Source: Carbonactinospora thermoautotrophica (GTDB taxonomy: Bacteria > Actinomycetota > Actinomycetes > Streptomycetales > Carbonactinosporaceae). Taken from it: a stretch of 64,000 nt of DNA. Shown piece by piece: positions 7,478-15,202 of this stretch. The stretch is from positions 186,001 through 250,000 of the forward strand of contig NZ_JYIJ01000018.1 of the NCBI RefSeq assembly GCF_001543895.1, read 5' to 3'. The notes beneath the pieces were generated by a model that was given only the letters and a program-made list of their open reading frames with translations, made no database searches and was not told the origin of the DNA. The translations under genes and the position numbers were made by a program. The number at the start of each line of letters is the position of its first letter. Position 1 is the first letter of the stretch.

Positions 7478-7525
7478 CGTCGAGTGTGCGTGTCGTCACA
7501 CGTGTGACGACACGCACACTCGACG
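7478..7525. repeat. 48-bp perfect palindrome, copy 1 of 3
   Basis: Two 24-nt arms meet without a loop (centre ACAC/GTGT). The same element, 50 bp long, is at 21433-21482 and 54066-54115. Here one base pair in each arm differs (GAGTG...CACTC instead of GGGTG...CACCC), so both arms changed together. It lies at the 3' side of the minus-strand microprotein operon. Confidence 0.9.
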
Positions 7526-7552
7526 GAAAGGCCCGGCCGGCGGGGCACCACG

Positions 7553-7586
7553 GGGGACGGTGTACCGGCCGGGCCAGGCCGTCCCC
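7553..7586 (-). terminator. Hairpin closing microprotein operon B
   Basis: Same arms (GGGGACGG / CCGTCCCC) as the hairpin after operon A, here with an 18-nt loop, 44 bp past the last stop of the minus-strand operon. Confidence 0.5.
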
Positions 7587-7630
7587 GCCCCGGGAGGCGG
7601 CGAGGGTCGGGGCAGCCCGGGAGGGTGGCC

Positions 7631-7738
7631 TCAGCGGGGCAGCCAGCCGAGTTCGTACAACAGGCCGGGCAACGCCAACAGGGCCAGGCCGACCAGCAGG
7701 ATCAACGCGACTTTGGCCTCACGGCTGAGCCGGCGCAT
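7631..7738 (-). CDS. Microprotein operon B, last gene: 35-aa membrane peptide
   Basis: Encodes a 35-aa peptide that starts MRRLSREAKV, has a hydrophobic stretch (ALILLVGLALLALPGLLY) and ends ELGWLPR. It is a clear paralogue of 1416-1523 on the other strand: same length, same topology and same ending. Its start lies within the preceding frame, as in operon A. Confidence 0.7.
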   Translation of the reverse strand: MRRLSREAKVALILLVGLALLALPGLLYELGWLPR

Positions 7739-7882
7739 CGGGCACCTTCTTCCCGTACAGGAAGGCGATCTCGCTCGGGGTCAGCAACAGTGAGCACGGG
7801 CCGCACGGGTGGCCGTTCACGGTGCCGGTGCTCATGAGCAGGTGGCGCACGCGGGGTCGATGACGGCGCGCGGTTCGGTCAT
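7719..7882 (-). pseudogene. Microprotein operon B zinc-ribbon gene, split in two frames
   Basis: The first frame (7832-7882) gives MTEPRAVIDPACATCS and stops. The second (7719-7835) starts at an ATG overlapping that stop and gives a 38-aa protein with CGPC and a tail ending DAPAQP. Together they line up with the intact 63-aa protein of operon A (CATC, CTPC, HAPAQS). The spacing between the two cysteine pairs is shorter and out of frame. This is either a frameshifted gene or a natural split into two coupled peptides. Confidence 0.6.
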
Positions 7883-8121
7883 TCGCGCCACCCCCAGGTG
7901 TGGACGTGCCGCTCGACGCTGTCGCGGACCTGCGGGTGGGTGGCGAGCAGGCTGATCAGCGCCTCGGTCGCGCTGGTGAGCCACTTGGGGTAGCTGAGCA
8001 GGTCCTGCACCGAGGGGTTGGGGTGCTGGGCCCAGGCGCGGACCTGTTGCAGGAACTCCTCCACGCTCATCGGGCGGGAGGCCCCGTTCTGCCGGGTGGG
8101 TTCCGGGTGGGGGATGGTCAC
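7879..8121 (-). CDS. Microprotein operon B, second gene (80 aa)
   Basis: GTG start overlapping the upstream stop. It is the paralogue of 996-1247: MTIP start, Pro-rich linker, EEFLQQVRAWAQHPNPS, VQDLLSYPKW and the HVHTWGWRE end. It stops inside the ATG of the next gene (ATGA). The two copies have diverged a good deal outside these blocks, so the duplication is not recent. Function unknown. Confidence 0.75.
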   Translation of the reverse strand: MTIPHPEPTRQNGASRPMSVEEFLQQVRAWAQHPNPSVQDLLSYPKWLTSATEALISLLATHPQVRDSVERHVHTWGWRE

Positions 8122-8219
8122 GCCGGCACCTCCCCACGGCGCTGGGCGGAAACGCGGGGCCGGTCAGGCGCGGGCGGGCCGCCGGCAGGCGTCCGGCGCA
8201 AGGTCGGGTGACCGAGCAT
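8118..8219 (-). CDS. Microprotein operon B, first gene (33 aa)
   Basis: ATG with GGAGGGG upstream. The product ends QRRGEVPA and its stop overlaps the GTG of the next gene, as in the 55-aa gene of operon A (ending QRRGEAR). Otherwise Pro/Arg-rich and of unknown function; a different in-frame start may exist. Confidence 0.45.
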   Translation of the reverse strand: MLGHPTLRRTPAGGPPAPDRPRVSAQRRGEVPA

Positions 8220-8401
8220 CGGCTGTCCCCTCCATGCGGGTGGTGATCGATTCGCGGATCACCGTGCTCTCGCCGCGCCGGATGTTTCAACGCTGTTCCA
8301 GCGGATGTTCTCCGGCTTTTCCCGTGTCATTCCTTCGGGTGATTTGCGAGGAATACCGATGATCCGATACTCGGCGCAGGACGCGGCAGGATCAAGACCT
8401 G

Positions 8402-9703
8402 TTGGGGGAGCCAGTGCACGAAAGAACGCCGAACGACGTCCTGCGTGGTGTGCGCGAGTCGTTGAACCTGGGGCAGGGGGAGTTCGCCGCCGCGATCAAC
8501 CGGGCCGGGGAGGCGGCCGGTGACGAGTTGCGGTGCGATATCCGCCTGGTCGCGAGGTGGGAGGCCGGCGAGGTGCAGTGGCCGCAGGGCCGGTACCGGC
8601 GGGCGTTGGAGGCCGTGACGGGAATGCCCTGCACGGCGCTGGGTTTTCGGCCCCACCCGCCGCGCAGCACCCGCAGGGGAACGGTATCGCCAAGGTCGGT
8701 CGGCGCGTTTACCGTGGAATCAACGCGCGACCTGGAGGACCCCGTGCAGCGACGCGAATTCCTGGCGGGTGCCCTGGCGATGGCCGCTCCTACGCCGCTG
8801 TCACCCGGCGACGGCAAAAGGGCTGTCAACGCCTACGTGGAGGACGCCGAACGCACCCTGACGCAGTTGCAGGACCTGGAACGCAAGTTCGGCGCTGGGT
8901 ACCTCGTCAGACTGGCCGAGGCTCAGGCCGATGAGTTGGTTCGGCTGCTCGACGCGGGAATGGATTCACCGGGCCTGCAATCCGTTGCCGCATCCGCGCA
9001 TACGCTGGCTGGATTGATGCAGTTCGACGCCGGTAATCAAGGCCGGGCCCGCTACTTGTACAAGGAAGCCCTCTACCTGGCGCAGCTCGCCGGTGATCGG
9101 GGACTGGTGGCCCGGATCGCTGCCGCGATGAGCATGCAAGCCAACAACCTGCAACGCCCGCACGAGGCCGTGAAGCTCGCGCGGTTCGGCGCGGAACACG
9201 CTCCCGACGGGGGGCGTGTCGCGGCGCTGCTGGCGGTGCGGGAAGCCCGGGGATGGGCGCTGCTGGGTGCGGAACGCGAAGCCGAGGCGGCGTTGCGGCG
9301 TGCGACGGACTCCTACGAGCGCGCCGGGGCGGACCCGGCCTGGGTCATGTTCTTCAACGAGAGTGAGTTAGTCGGAGCGATCGGACGAGTCGCGGGCGAT
9401 CTCGGTGATTGGGGGAAGGCGCAGGACTTGGCACGCCAGGCGGCCGCTGATCCCTCGTTGCCGTTGCGGGCGCATGTCCTGTGGGAATTGCTCCTCGCTG
9501 AGGTGATGGCGCGCGGCGGCGACGTACAGGGAGCCGTGGACGTGGTGGCCGCCGTGCTGCCCGCGTTGGACCGCTTGTCGTCGGATCGGGTGGCCAGCCG
9601 CATACGCGCGCTGGCCGCGCTCCCGGTGGGGGAGAGCAGCGCCGCCCGGACGTGGCGAGAACAGCTTCAAGCGCACATGCCCGGCAGCACGCCAATGACT
9701 TAG
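8402..9703 (+). CDS. XRE-family regulator with TPR-like sensor domain
   Basis: About 430 aa. Start is TTG 8402 or GTG 8414. The N-terminal 70 residues form a helix-turn-helix domain (VLRGVRESLNLGQGEFAAAI, then VARWEAGEVQWP). A linker with QRREFLAGALAMAAPTPLS follows, and the rest is TPR-like (AGLMQFDAGNQGRARYLYKE, EALYLAQLAGDRG, ANNLQRPHEAVKLA), the usual build of actinomycete regulators that sense a ligand or peptide through the repeats. It is divergent from microprotein operon B, with a 180-bp shared promoter region, and probably controls it. The CRISPR leader starts 120 bp downstream. Confidence 0.85.
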   Translation: MGEPVHERTPNDVLRGVRESLNLGQGEFAAAINRAGEAAGDELRCDIRLVARWEAGEVQWPQGRYRRALEAVTGMPCTALGFRPHPPRSTRRGTVSPRSVGAFTVESTRDLEDPVQRREFLAGALAMAAPTPLSPGDGKRAVNAYVEDAERTLTQLQDLERKFGAGYLVRLAEAQADELVRLLDAGMDSPGLQSVAASAHTLAGLMQFDAGNQGRARYLYKEALYLAQLAGDRGLVARIAAAMSMQANNLQRPHEAVKLARFGAEHAPDGGRVAALLAVREARGWALLGAEREAEAALRRATDSYERAGADPAWVMFFNESELVGAIGRVAGDLGDWGKAQDLARQAAADPSLPLRAHVLWELLLAEVMARGGDVQGAVDVVAAVLPALDRLSSDRVASRIRALAALPVGESSAARTWREQLQAHMPGSTPMT

Positions 9704-9826
9704 CGGCTCTGTACCGAGCGCCGTCCGCCACGGGGGGTCAGGTCCGGTGGTCTGCGTCCCCGCGGTGTTTTCCCGGCTGCCGGCGATGTGGCCTGGATCA
9801 TGCCGTCGCCGCCCCTTCCCGGGGGC

Positions 9827-9919
9827 AGGTGCGCGCGATGATCTTCATCGCCGCTGCTCAGAGCCGCCGAAAACGGCGAAGGGTTTCCGCTGACCGCCCG
9901 CGCGAGAGGGCATAGAAAC
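9827..9919 (+). CRISPR. CRISPR leader plus first repeat, left unit
   Basis: The 56-bp leader segment (9827-9882) and the 37-bp repeat (9883-9919) are nearly identical to 21032-21124 (three leader differences, one repeat difference). The repeat starts GTTTCCGCTGACCGCCCGC and ends GAGGGCATAGAAAC; the last eight bases resemble the 5' handle of type III crRNAs. A weak second repeat may start at 9952 after a 32-nt spacer, but that sequence is also the hairpin downstream of cas6. The leader contains a 25-codon frame (9838-9915). Confidence 0.8.
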
Positions 9920-10012
9920 CGTGCAGAACCCTGCAACCAGCAGCTCAGCCAGGTTCCGCCGCCCGCCCGCAGGAGCGGGCGGCGGGCCGGTGCGAGCGTC
10001 CGGGGGTTTCGC

Positions 10013-10723
10013 CTAGCGGGTGACGGTGACGGCGCCGAGGCCGTGGGTGGTGCCGCGGCCGAGGCCGGCGAGGCCGGCGAAGAGGCTCAGGGTGGTGAAG
10101 GCGGCGGCGAGGGGGTGGGGGGTGTCGCGGGGGATGTGGAAGGTGACGGTGCCGGTGAAGCCGACGCTGACCCGCCCGTGCCAGGTGAAGGGCCGGGTGC
10201 GGATGTCGTGGTCGCGCACGGTGACGGTCTTGGCCAGCTCGCGGGCCTGTTCGGGGGTGAGGGTTCCGGTGGCGCCGCGGAGGGCGAGGTAGCGGCGGGC
10301 GAGGCTGGTGTAGGTGATGTGCGGGTCGGGCAGCGGGTAGTCGCGGCCGTGGTGGTGGAACACGGCGGGGCTGGTGACGTCGAACCGGACGCGGTAGGCG
10401 ACCGGGGCGGCCTCCAAGGCGGGGTAGGGGATGATCTCCTGCCCGGTGGCGACGACGGGCACCCGCCAGGGGCCGACGGGCAGGGCGGCGGGGATAGTGA
10501 CGGCCGGGGGCGGGTCGGTCAGCCAGGTGAGGGTGATGCGCGGCCCGGCGGCCAGGCCACCGGGGGTGGGGGTGACGCGGGCGGCGAACGGCTTGGTGGT
10601 GGCGGTGTGGTCGCTGTGGGGGTGTTCGAGCAGGGCGCAGGCGATGCCGTGGACGGCGTCGTAGCGGGTGTGCAGCGGGTCGCCGGGATCCTCGGCCAGG
10701 TCGATGGTCCAGCGGGTGGGCAT
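10013..10723 (-). CDS. cas6: Cas6 CRISPR repeat endoribonuclease
   Basis: 236 aa, ATG with GGAGGAC upstream. Cas6 cuts the CRISPR transcript within each repeat to give crRNAs with an 8-nt 5' handle. Seen here: an N-terminal ferredoxin-like half with the helix HTRYDAVHGIACALLE, which holds candidate catalytic histidines; the internal block DVTSPAVFHHHGRDYPLPDP; and a C-terminal glycine-rich loop (GLAGLGRGTTHGLG, residues about 219-232), the RAMP hallmark. It is transcribed away from the cas10 operon with a degenerate repeat between them. An inverted repeat just past its stop (about 9964-9985) may terminate it. Confidence 0.9.
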   Translation of the reverse strand: MPTRWTIDLAEDPGDPLHTRYDAVHGIACALLEHPHSDHTATTKPFAARVTPTPGGLAAGPRITLTWLTDPPPAVTIPAALPVGPWRVPVVATGQEIIPYPALEAAPVAYRVRFDVTSPAVFHHHGRDYPLPDPHITYTSLARRYLALRGATGTLTPEQARELAKTVTVRDHDIRTRPFTWHGRVSVGFTGTVTFHIPRDTPHPLAAAFTTLSLFAGLAGLGRGTTHGLGAVTVTR

Positions 10724-10792
10724 CGTGCGGTCGTCCTCCAGCGGCGGGCGGTCTGGCCGCTACGGTAGCCGGGAGATCGTCGCAGCCCGCGA

Positions 10793-10848
10793 CCGCCGAA
10801 AACGACGAAGGGTAGCCCCACGTCGCCCGCACGAAAGGGCCGCATACG
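10793..10848 (+). CRISPR. Decayed leader-repeat relic between cas6 and cas10
   Basis: CCGCCGAAAAC and GACGAAGGGT match the end of the leader in the other two units, and 10812-10848 lines up with the repeat, keeping the core CGCCCGCACGA and AAGGGC. The GTTTCC start and GAAAC end are lost, so it is unlikely to be functional. Confidence 0.55.
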
Positions 10849-11269
10849 CCTAGCTGGGTCGGAGGGGGAGCTGGGCGGTTCGGTTGTGCCCGTGCTGCGG
10901 ATGTGACGTGCGCGAGGGTACCGCCTGGCGTAAATACGTCGAAGGGTTGTCTCGTGGTGGCGGACGACCGCGCGGACCCGGTCAAATGATCGACGCGGTC
11001 GTGAAAACGACCGCGTGGTGGACCCGCGGGGTCGTTCGCGTGATGTGTCGAGGGCGCGCGGAGGACTGAGGCGGGTCGGTTCGCCGTATGGCGGGGAGGC
11101 TCTGCGGGGGATTCGGATGCCGATGCAGGATCTGGTGTTCGCTTTCTGCGGCGTTTCGGCGGGGACCGGTGAGGTGCGCTCGGCGTCGGCGGCTGGGGGC
11201 TCCGAATGGTCTGGAGCGTCTGCCGTGGTGGGTGGTCGGGTGCGGTGGTTGCCTGAGCGGGGGTAGGCG
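10849..11269. other. Gene-free stretch upstream of cas10
   Basis: No supported gene. It holds a hairpin at 10993-11016 (ACGCGGTCGT, GAAA tetraloop, ACGACCGCGT; 10-bp perfect stem). The promoter of the cas10 operon should lie here. Confidence 0.5.
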
Positions 11270-12895
11270 GTGGCGTGGGTTCATCTGGTGCTGTTCGAGG
11301 CATGGAATATTACGCGGTTCGTGTTCGTGACGAACAAGCGCCGGGAGATCGCCGGGGCGTCGGAGCTGATCACCTACCTGGACCGGCGGTGGGTGTACGA
11401 AGCGTTGGGGCGGGTGTTTCCCGGGTTCGCCGAAGAGTGGCGGGTGGAGGAGCGGCCGGCGGAACTGCTCGCGGCGGGGGCGGGCAGCGTGAAGGTGCTG
11501 GTCCGGGATCGGGAGTCGGCGGTGCGGCTGGTCACGGAGGTGACGACGGCCGTGTTGCGGGAGGCGCCGGGCCTGGACGTGTGCGGGGTGGTAAGCGAGC
11601 CGTTCGACTGGGCGGCTGACGGCCAGTTGGCGGAGGCGGTGCGGCAGGTGCACCGGGACTTCGCGGCGGTGCGCACAAGCCGGCCGGGCCCGGACGCGCG
11701 GTTTTTGCGCCTGCCGGTGGTGGACGAGTGCGCCACCACGGGCTTGCCGGCCGCGGTGCTGGTGGCGCAGCCGGATGGGGGGGGTGAGCCGCGGTCGGCG
11801 GAGAGCCTGGCGAAGTGGGTCGCCTACGGCAAGCGGGACGAGGGGGACGGGCTGGCGCGGCTCGCGGCGCTGGCGGGGACAACGCCGCAGGCACTGGGCC
11901 GGGTCGTGCGGTACCTGAGCGATGAGGCTGAGTGGGTGGGTGTCGTCTACGTGGACGGCAACGGGCTGGGACAGGTCTTCCAGCACTTCGAGCGGTGCGT
12001 GCCGGACGGGACGAACCGCTCCTACGCGGACACGCTGCGTGGCTTCACGACAGGCCTGCAGGAGTGCGCGGAAGACGCGTTCCGCGCCGCGGTGGCGGAG
12101 CTGTCCGGGCCGCCGACGGAGCCGGATGGCCCGGGTGGTCCGGACGGCCGCGATCGTGTCGTGCCGGTGTTGCCGCTGATCCTCGGCGGGGATGACCTGA
12201 TCGCGCAGTGCGACGGGGCGGTGGCGTTGCCGTTCGCGCGCGCGTACCTGCGGGCGTTCGAACGACTGACCGGCGAGCGGCCGGAGATCACCGAGGCGTT
12301 GCGGCGTGGCGGGCTGGCTCCGAGGCTGTCGGCGTCGGCGGGGGTGGCGATCGTGAAGCCGCACTTTCCGTTCGAGGCGGGCGCCCGGCTGGCGTACGCG
12401 TTGCTGAGGGAGGCCAAGCAGGTCAAGGCGCAGGTGGCGGGCCCGTGCGCGGGGCTGGCGTTCCACGTGCTGTACGACAGCTCGGACGCGGACCTGGCGC
12501 GGCTGCGCGGGCAGGCCACGCTGGGGGACGGCACACGGCTGGTGGCGCAGCCGTACGTGGTCAGCGACGTGCCGGCCGACGAGGGGTGGATGCGGGGCCG
12601 GCACTGGCACGACTTGGTGCGGCGGGTCGCCGCGCTGCGGGCGGTGGATGAGGACGGGGAACGCCTGCTGCCTGCCGCGCAGTTGCACGACCTGCGCGCG
12701 GGGTTGTTCTTGGGCAGGGAGGTGGCCGATGCCCGGTTCGCCAACCTGGTGTCGCGCTACCGGGGTCGGGGACTGGAGGCGCTGGCGGGCACGGGGGACA
12801 GCCTGTTCTGGGCCGAGCCGTCGGGGCGGTATGTGACGGGGTTGCTCGACGCCCTGGACGCGGCCGATTTCGTCTCTGCGGGGGCGGGGTCGTGA
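11270..12895 (+). CDS. cas10: Cas10, cyclase-type, without HD domain
   Basis: 541 aa from the GTG. It begins directly with a Palm-like region (FVFVTNKRREIAGASELITY), with no preceding HD nuclease domain, so the usual target-activated DNase seems absent. The second Palm domain has VGVVYVDGNGLGQVF (about 222-236) and an intact GGDD (residues 306-309, context LILGGDD), the active site that makes cyclic oligoadenylates from ATP on target RNA binding. SASAGVAIVKPHFPFEAG follows, also typical of Cas10 Palm 2. At 541 aa it is short for Cas10. It overlaps the next gene by 4 bp (GTGA). Expected role: large subunit of the effector complex and signal generator. Confidence 0.9.
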   Translation: MAWVHLVLFEAWNITRFVFVTNKRREIAGASELITYLDRRWVYEALGRVFPGFAEEWRVEERPAELLAAGAGSVKVLVRDRESAVRLVTEVTTAVLREAPGLDVCGVVSEPFDWAADGQLAEAVRQVHRDFAAVRTSRPGPDARFLRLPVVDECATTGLPAAVLVAQPDGGGEPRSAESLAKWVAYGKRDEGDGLARLAALAGTTPQALGRVVRYLSDEAEWVGVVYVDGNGLGQVFQHFERCVPDGTNRSYADTLRGFTTGLQECAEDAFRAAVAELSGPPTEPDGPGGPDGRDRVVPVLPLILGGDDLIAQCDGAVALPFARAYLRAFERLTGERPEITEALRRGGLAPRLSASAGVAIVKPHFPFEAGARLAYALLREAKQVKAQVAGPCAGLAFHVLYDSSDADLARLRGQATLGDGTRLVAQPYVVSDVPADEGWMRGRHWHDLVRRVAALRAVDEDGERLLPAAQLHDLRAGLFLGREVADARFANLVSRYRGRGLEALAGTGDSLFWAEPSGRYVTGLLDALDAADFVSAGAGS

Positions 12896-15201
12896 CGGTG
12901 TTGCGGGTCGCGGTGACCATGCTCAGCGACTGGCACGTCGGTACCGGCGCAGGCCGGCACGGTGTCGTCGACCGGATGGTGCAGCGGGACCGGGACGGGT
13001 TGCCGTACGTGCCGGCCAAGACCCTGGTGGGGGTGTGGCGGGACGCGTGCGAGATCGCCGCGTACGCGCTGGACGAGGGCGAATCGGGGGTGTGGGGCGC
13101 GTGGGTGGAGTACTTGTTCGGCAGTCAGCCGGCGCTGAGCGAGCGCGGCGTGCTGCCCGCCTCGGGCACCGGGCGCCCGCGCGAGGCGGCGCTGGTCGTG
13201 TCCAGCCTGCACTACCCACGGTCGGTGGCGGCGGCGCTGGCGGGCAAACCGCTGGTGCGGACGGCGGTGACCTTCCCCAAACCGGGCGTGGCCATCGATC
13301 CGGCCACCGGGCGGGCGGCCAACCGGCTGCTGCGGTATGAGGAGATGGCTCGGGCCGGGGCGGTGCTGGTCGGCCAGGCCGAGATCCTGGGGTTCGCTGG
13401 GCTGGACGCCGAGCGGCAGCGATGCGTGGCCGCGCTGCTGGGAGCCGGGGCGCGGCTGGTGGAGAGCTTGGGCGGCAAGCGGCGCCGCGGCGCGGGCCGG
13501 TGCCGGCTCGAGGTCGACGGCTTGGCGGTGGACTGGGACTGGCTGCGGGAGACTCCCACGCCGCCCGGCCCGCCGCAGCAGCCGGAGACGGCGGCGCCCT
13601 CGGCGTCGTCCCCAGTGCCGTCCTCAGGGGCGGCGCCCGAGGCGACGGGCGGGGATTGGGAGATCGCTGAGCTGCGCCTGGTGCTGGACAGTCCGCTGGT
13701 GGTGCACGAGCGCACGGTCGGCAACGCGATCCGCAGCCTGGACCACGTGCCGGGATGGGTGCTGCTGCCCGCTGTGCTGCAGCGCCTGGCCCGCCCGGAG
13801 GCGGCCGAGGCGGCGCGCCGTGGCGATCTGGTCGTCACCAACGCCACCGTGGAGGTCGACGGTCGGCCGGGCCGCCCCGCGCCGCTGGCGCTGGTGCACG
13901 ACAAGGAGGATGCGTCGCGGCTGTGCAACCTGATGGCCGAGTCGGTGCCGGACGGGCTGCGCGCGGAGTTGTTCGACGGCGCCTACGTGGGGGAGTACAC
14001 GCCGGGGCGGCCGCTGCCGGTACGGCACTGCCCGCGCAGTGAGCATGCGCACAACACGATCGACGACGCGGTGCAGCGGCCCACCGAACAGGTCGGCGGA
14101 GTCTACACCTACCAGGCTATCGCGGCCGGCACCGTGCTGCGCGCGCAGGTGCGGGCCCGGGAGGGGCTGCTCGCCCCCGGTTGGCCCGAGCGGTTGGCCG
14201 GCGTCTGGCGGCTTGGCCGGTCGAGGAAGGACGACTACGGGCGGGCCCGGGTGACGGCGACACCGGCCCGTCCACCCGATGCCCGGCCGGTGCCGGTCGG
14301 GCCCTTGCGGGTGTGGCTGCTCTCCGACGCGCTGGTCGTCGACGAGCGGCTGCGCCCGAGCACCGACCCGGCGCACCTGGCCGCGGCGTTGGGCCGGGCG
14401 TTGGGGGTCACACTGCGGCCGCTGCCCGACCCCGGCGGGGCCGGCCTCGCCACCCGGGCGAGTGAGGCCCGGCGGCTGGAGTCCTGGCACCGCCGCTGGG
14501 GCCTGCCCCGTCCCACGCTGCTGGGGCTGCGCGCCGGCAGCTGCCTGTCGTTCGAGGTGGTGAGCGGGACGGTCGATCCGGAGGCGGTGCGGCGGGTGGA
14601 GCTCGCCGGGGTAGGGCTGCGCCGGGCCGAGGGGTTCGGGCAGGTCCGGATCGGGGACCCGCTGTTGCACGCAGCGTTTCGCGGCGCGCCCGCCGACGGC
14701 ACGCCCACCCCACCGTCGGAACCGGCACCACCCCTGCCGCCCCTGGGGGAGCATGCCGGGATGGTACGGGTGGTCGAGGAGGCCGCCTGGCGGCAGGAGA
14801 TCCGCCGCGCCTGCGAGGCGCTGGCCGCCACCAGGCGCGGCCGGGTGCTCGGCGAGGGGTACGAGCAGGTGCCCCCGTCGCAGCTGGGGGCCTTGCGCGT
14901 GCTGGTCACCAACCTGACGGGCCCGCGTGATGCCCGCGCCGGGTGGTGGCTGGACCGGCTGACCGCGACACGGGGACGCCAGAGCGCCTGGCCCGAGGCG
15001 ACCCGACACCAGCTGCGCCGGCTGCTCACCGAGCCCGACACCGTGTGGGAGATCCTCGCCCTGCCCGAGGCCGACCTGACCGTCACCGAGAACGGGCGGG
15101 CGGAGCTGCGCGAGCGGCTGTGGGCCGAGGCGGTGCGCACCCTGGTCACCGATTGCCTCACCGCACACGCCCGGGCCGTGGATGCGCGAGGGGAGGCCTG
15201 A
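12892..15201 (+). CDS. Cas7-Cas5-Cas11-like fusion (Csx10-type RAMP protein)
   Basis: 769 aa, GTG start coupled to cas10. Three parts are visible. Residues 1-210 are a RAMP/Cas7-like domain (MLSDWHVGTGAGRHGVVDR, PYVPAKTLVG, and a glycine-rich GGKRRRGAGRC near 193). After a Pro/Ser linker, residues about 250-600 form Csx10/Cas5-like RAMP folds (VLDSPLVVHERTVGNAIRS, RLGRSRKDDYGRARV, and GVGLRRAEGFGQVRIG near 575). Residues about 620-769 are helical without RAMP motifs, as expected for a Cas11-like small subunit. This three-in-one layout matches the Cas7-Cas5-Cas11 subunit of type III-Dv complexes. The Cas11 label is inferred from position and helix content. Confidence 0.75.
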   Translation: MTVLRVAVTMLSDWHVGTGAGRHGVVDRMVQRDRDGLPYVPAKTLVGVWRDACEIAAYALDEGESGVWGAWVEYLFGSQPALSERGVLPASGTGRPREAALVVSSLHYPRSVAAALAGKPLVRTAVTFPKPGVAIDPATGRAANRLLRYEEMARAGAVLVGQAEILGFAGLDAERQRCVAALLGAGARLVESLGGKRRRGAGRCRLEVDGLAVDWDWLRETPTPPGPPQQPETAAPSASSPVPSSGAAPEATGGDWEIAELRLVLDSPLVVHERTVGNAIRSLDHVPGWVLLPAVLQRLARPEAAEAARRGDLVVTNATVEVDGRPGRPAPLALVHDKEDASRLCNLMAESVPDGLRAELFDGAYVGEYTPGRPLPVRHCPRSEHAHNTIDDAVQRPTEQVGGVYTYQAIAAGTVLRAQVRAREGLLAPGWPERLAGVWRLGRSRKDDYGRARVTATPARPPDARPVPVGPLRVWLLSDALVVDERLRPSTDPAHLAAALGRALGVTLRPLPDPGGAGLATRASEARRLESWHRRWGLPRPTLLGLRAGSCLSFEVVSGTVDPEAVRRVELAGVGLRRAEGFGQVRIGDPLLHAAFRGAPADGTPTPPSEPAPPLPPLGEHAGMVRVVEEAAWRQEIRRACEALAATRRGRVLGEGYEQVPPSQLGALRVLVTNLTGPRDARAGWWLDRLTATRGRQSAWPEATRHQLRRLLTEPDTVWEILALPEADLTVTENGRAELRERLWAEAVRTLVTDCLTAHARAVDARGEA

Positions 15202-15202
15202 C

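Noticed and set aside
9952-9988. Possible second degenerate repeat in the left CRISPR unit
   Set aside because: 24 of the first 29 bases align with the repeat, but the same bases form a hairpin just downstream of cas6 and the GAAAC end is lacking, so a cas6 terminator explains it as well. Mentioned only as a possibility.
11270-12895. HD nuclease domain in Cas10
   Set aside because: No HD dipeptide with suitable neighbours precedes the Palm region; the protein starts with the Palm-like FVTNKRREIAGASELI block.
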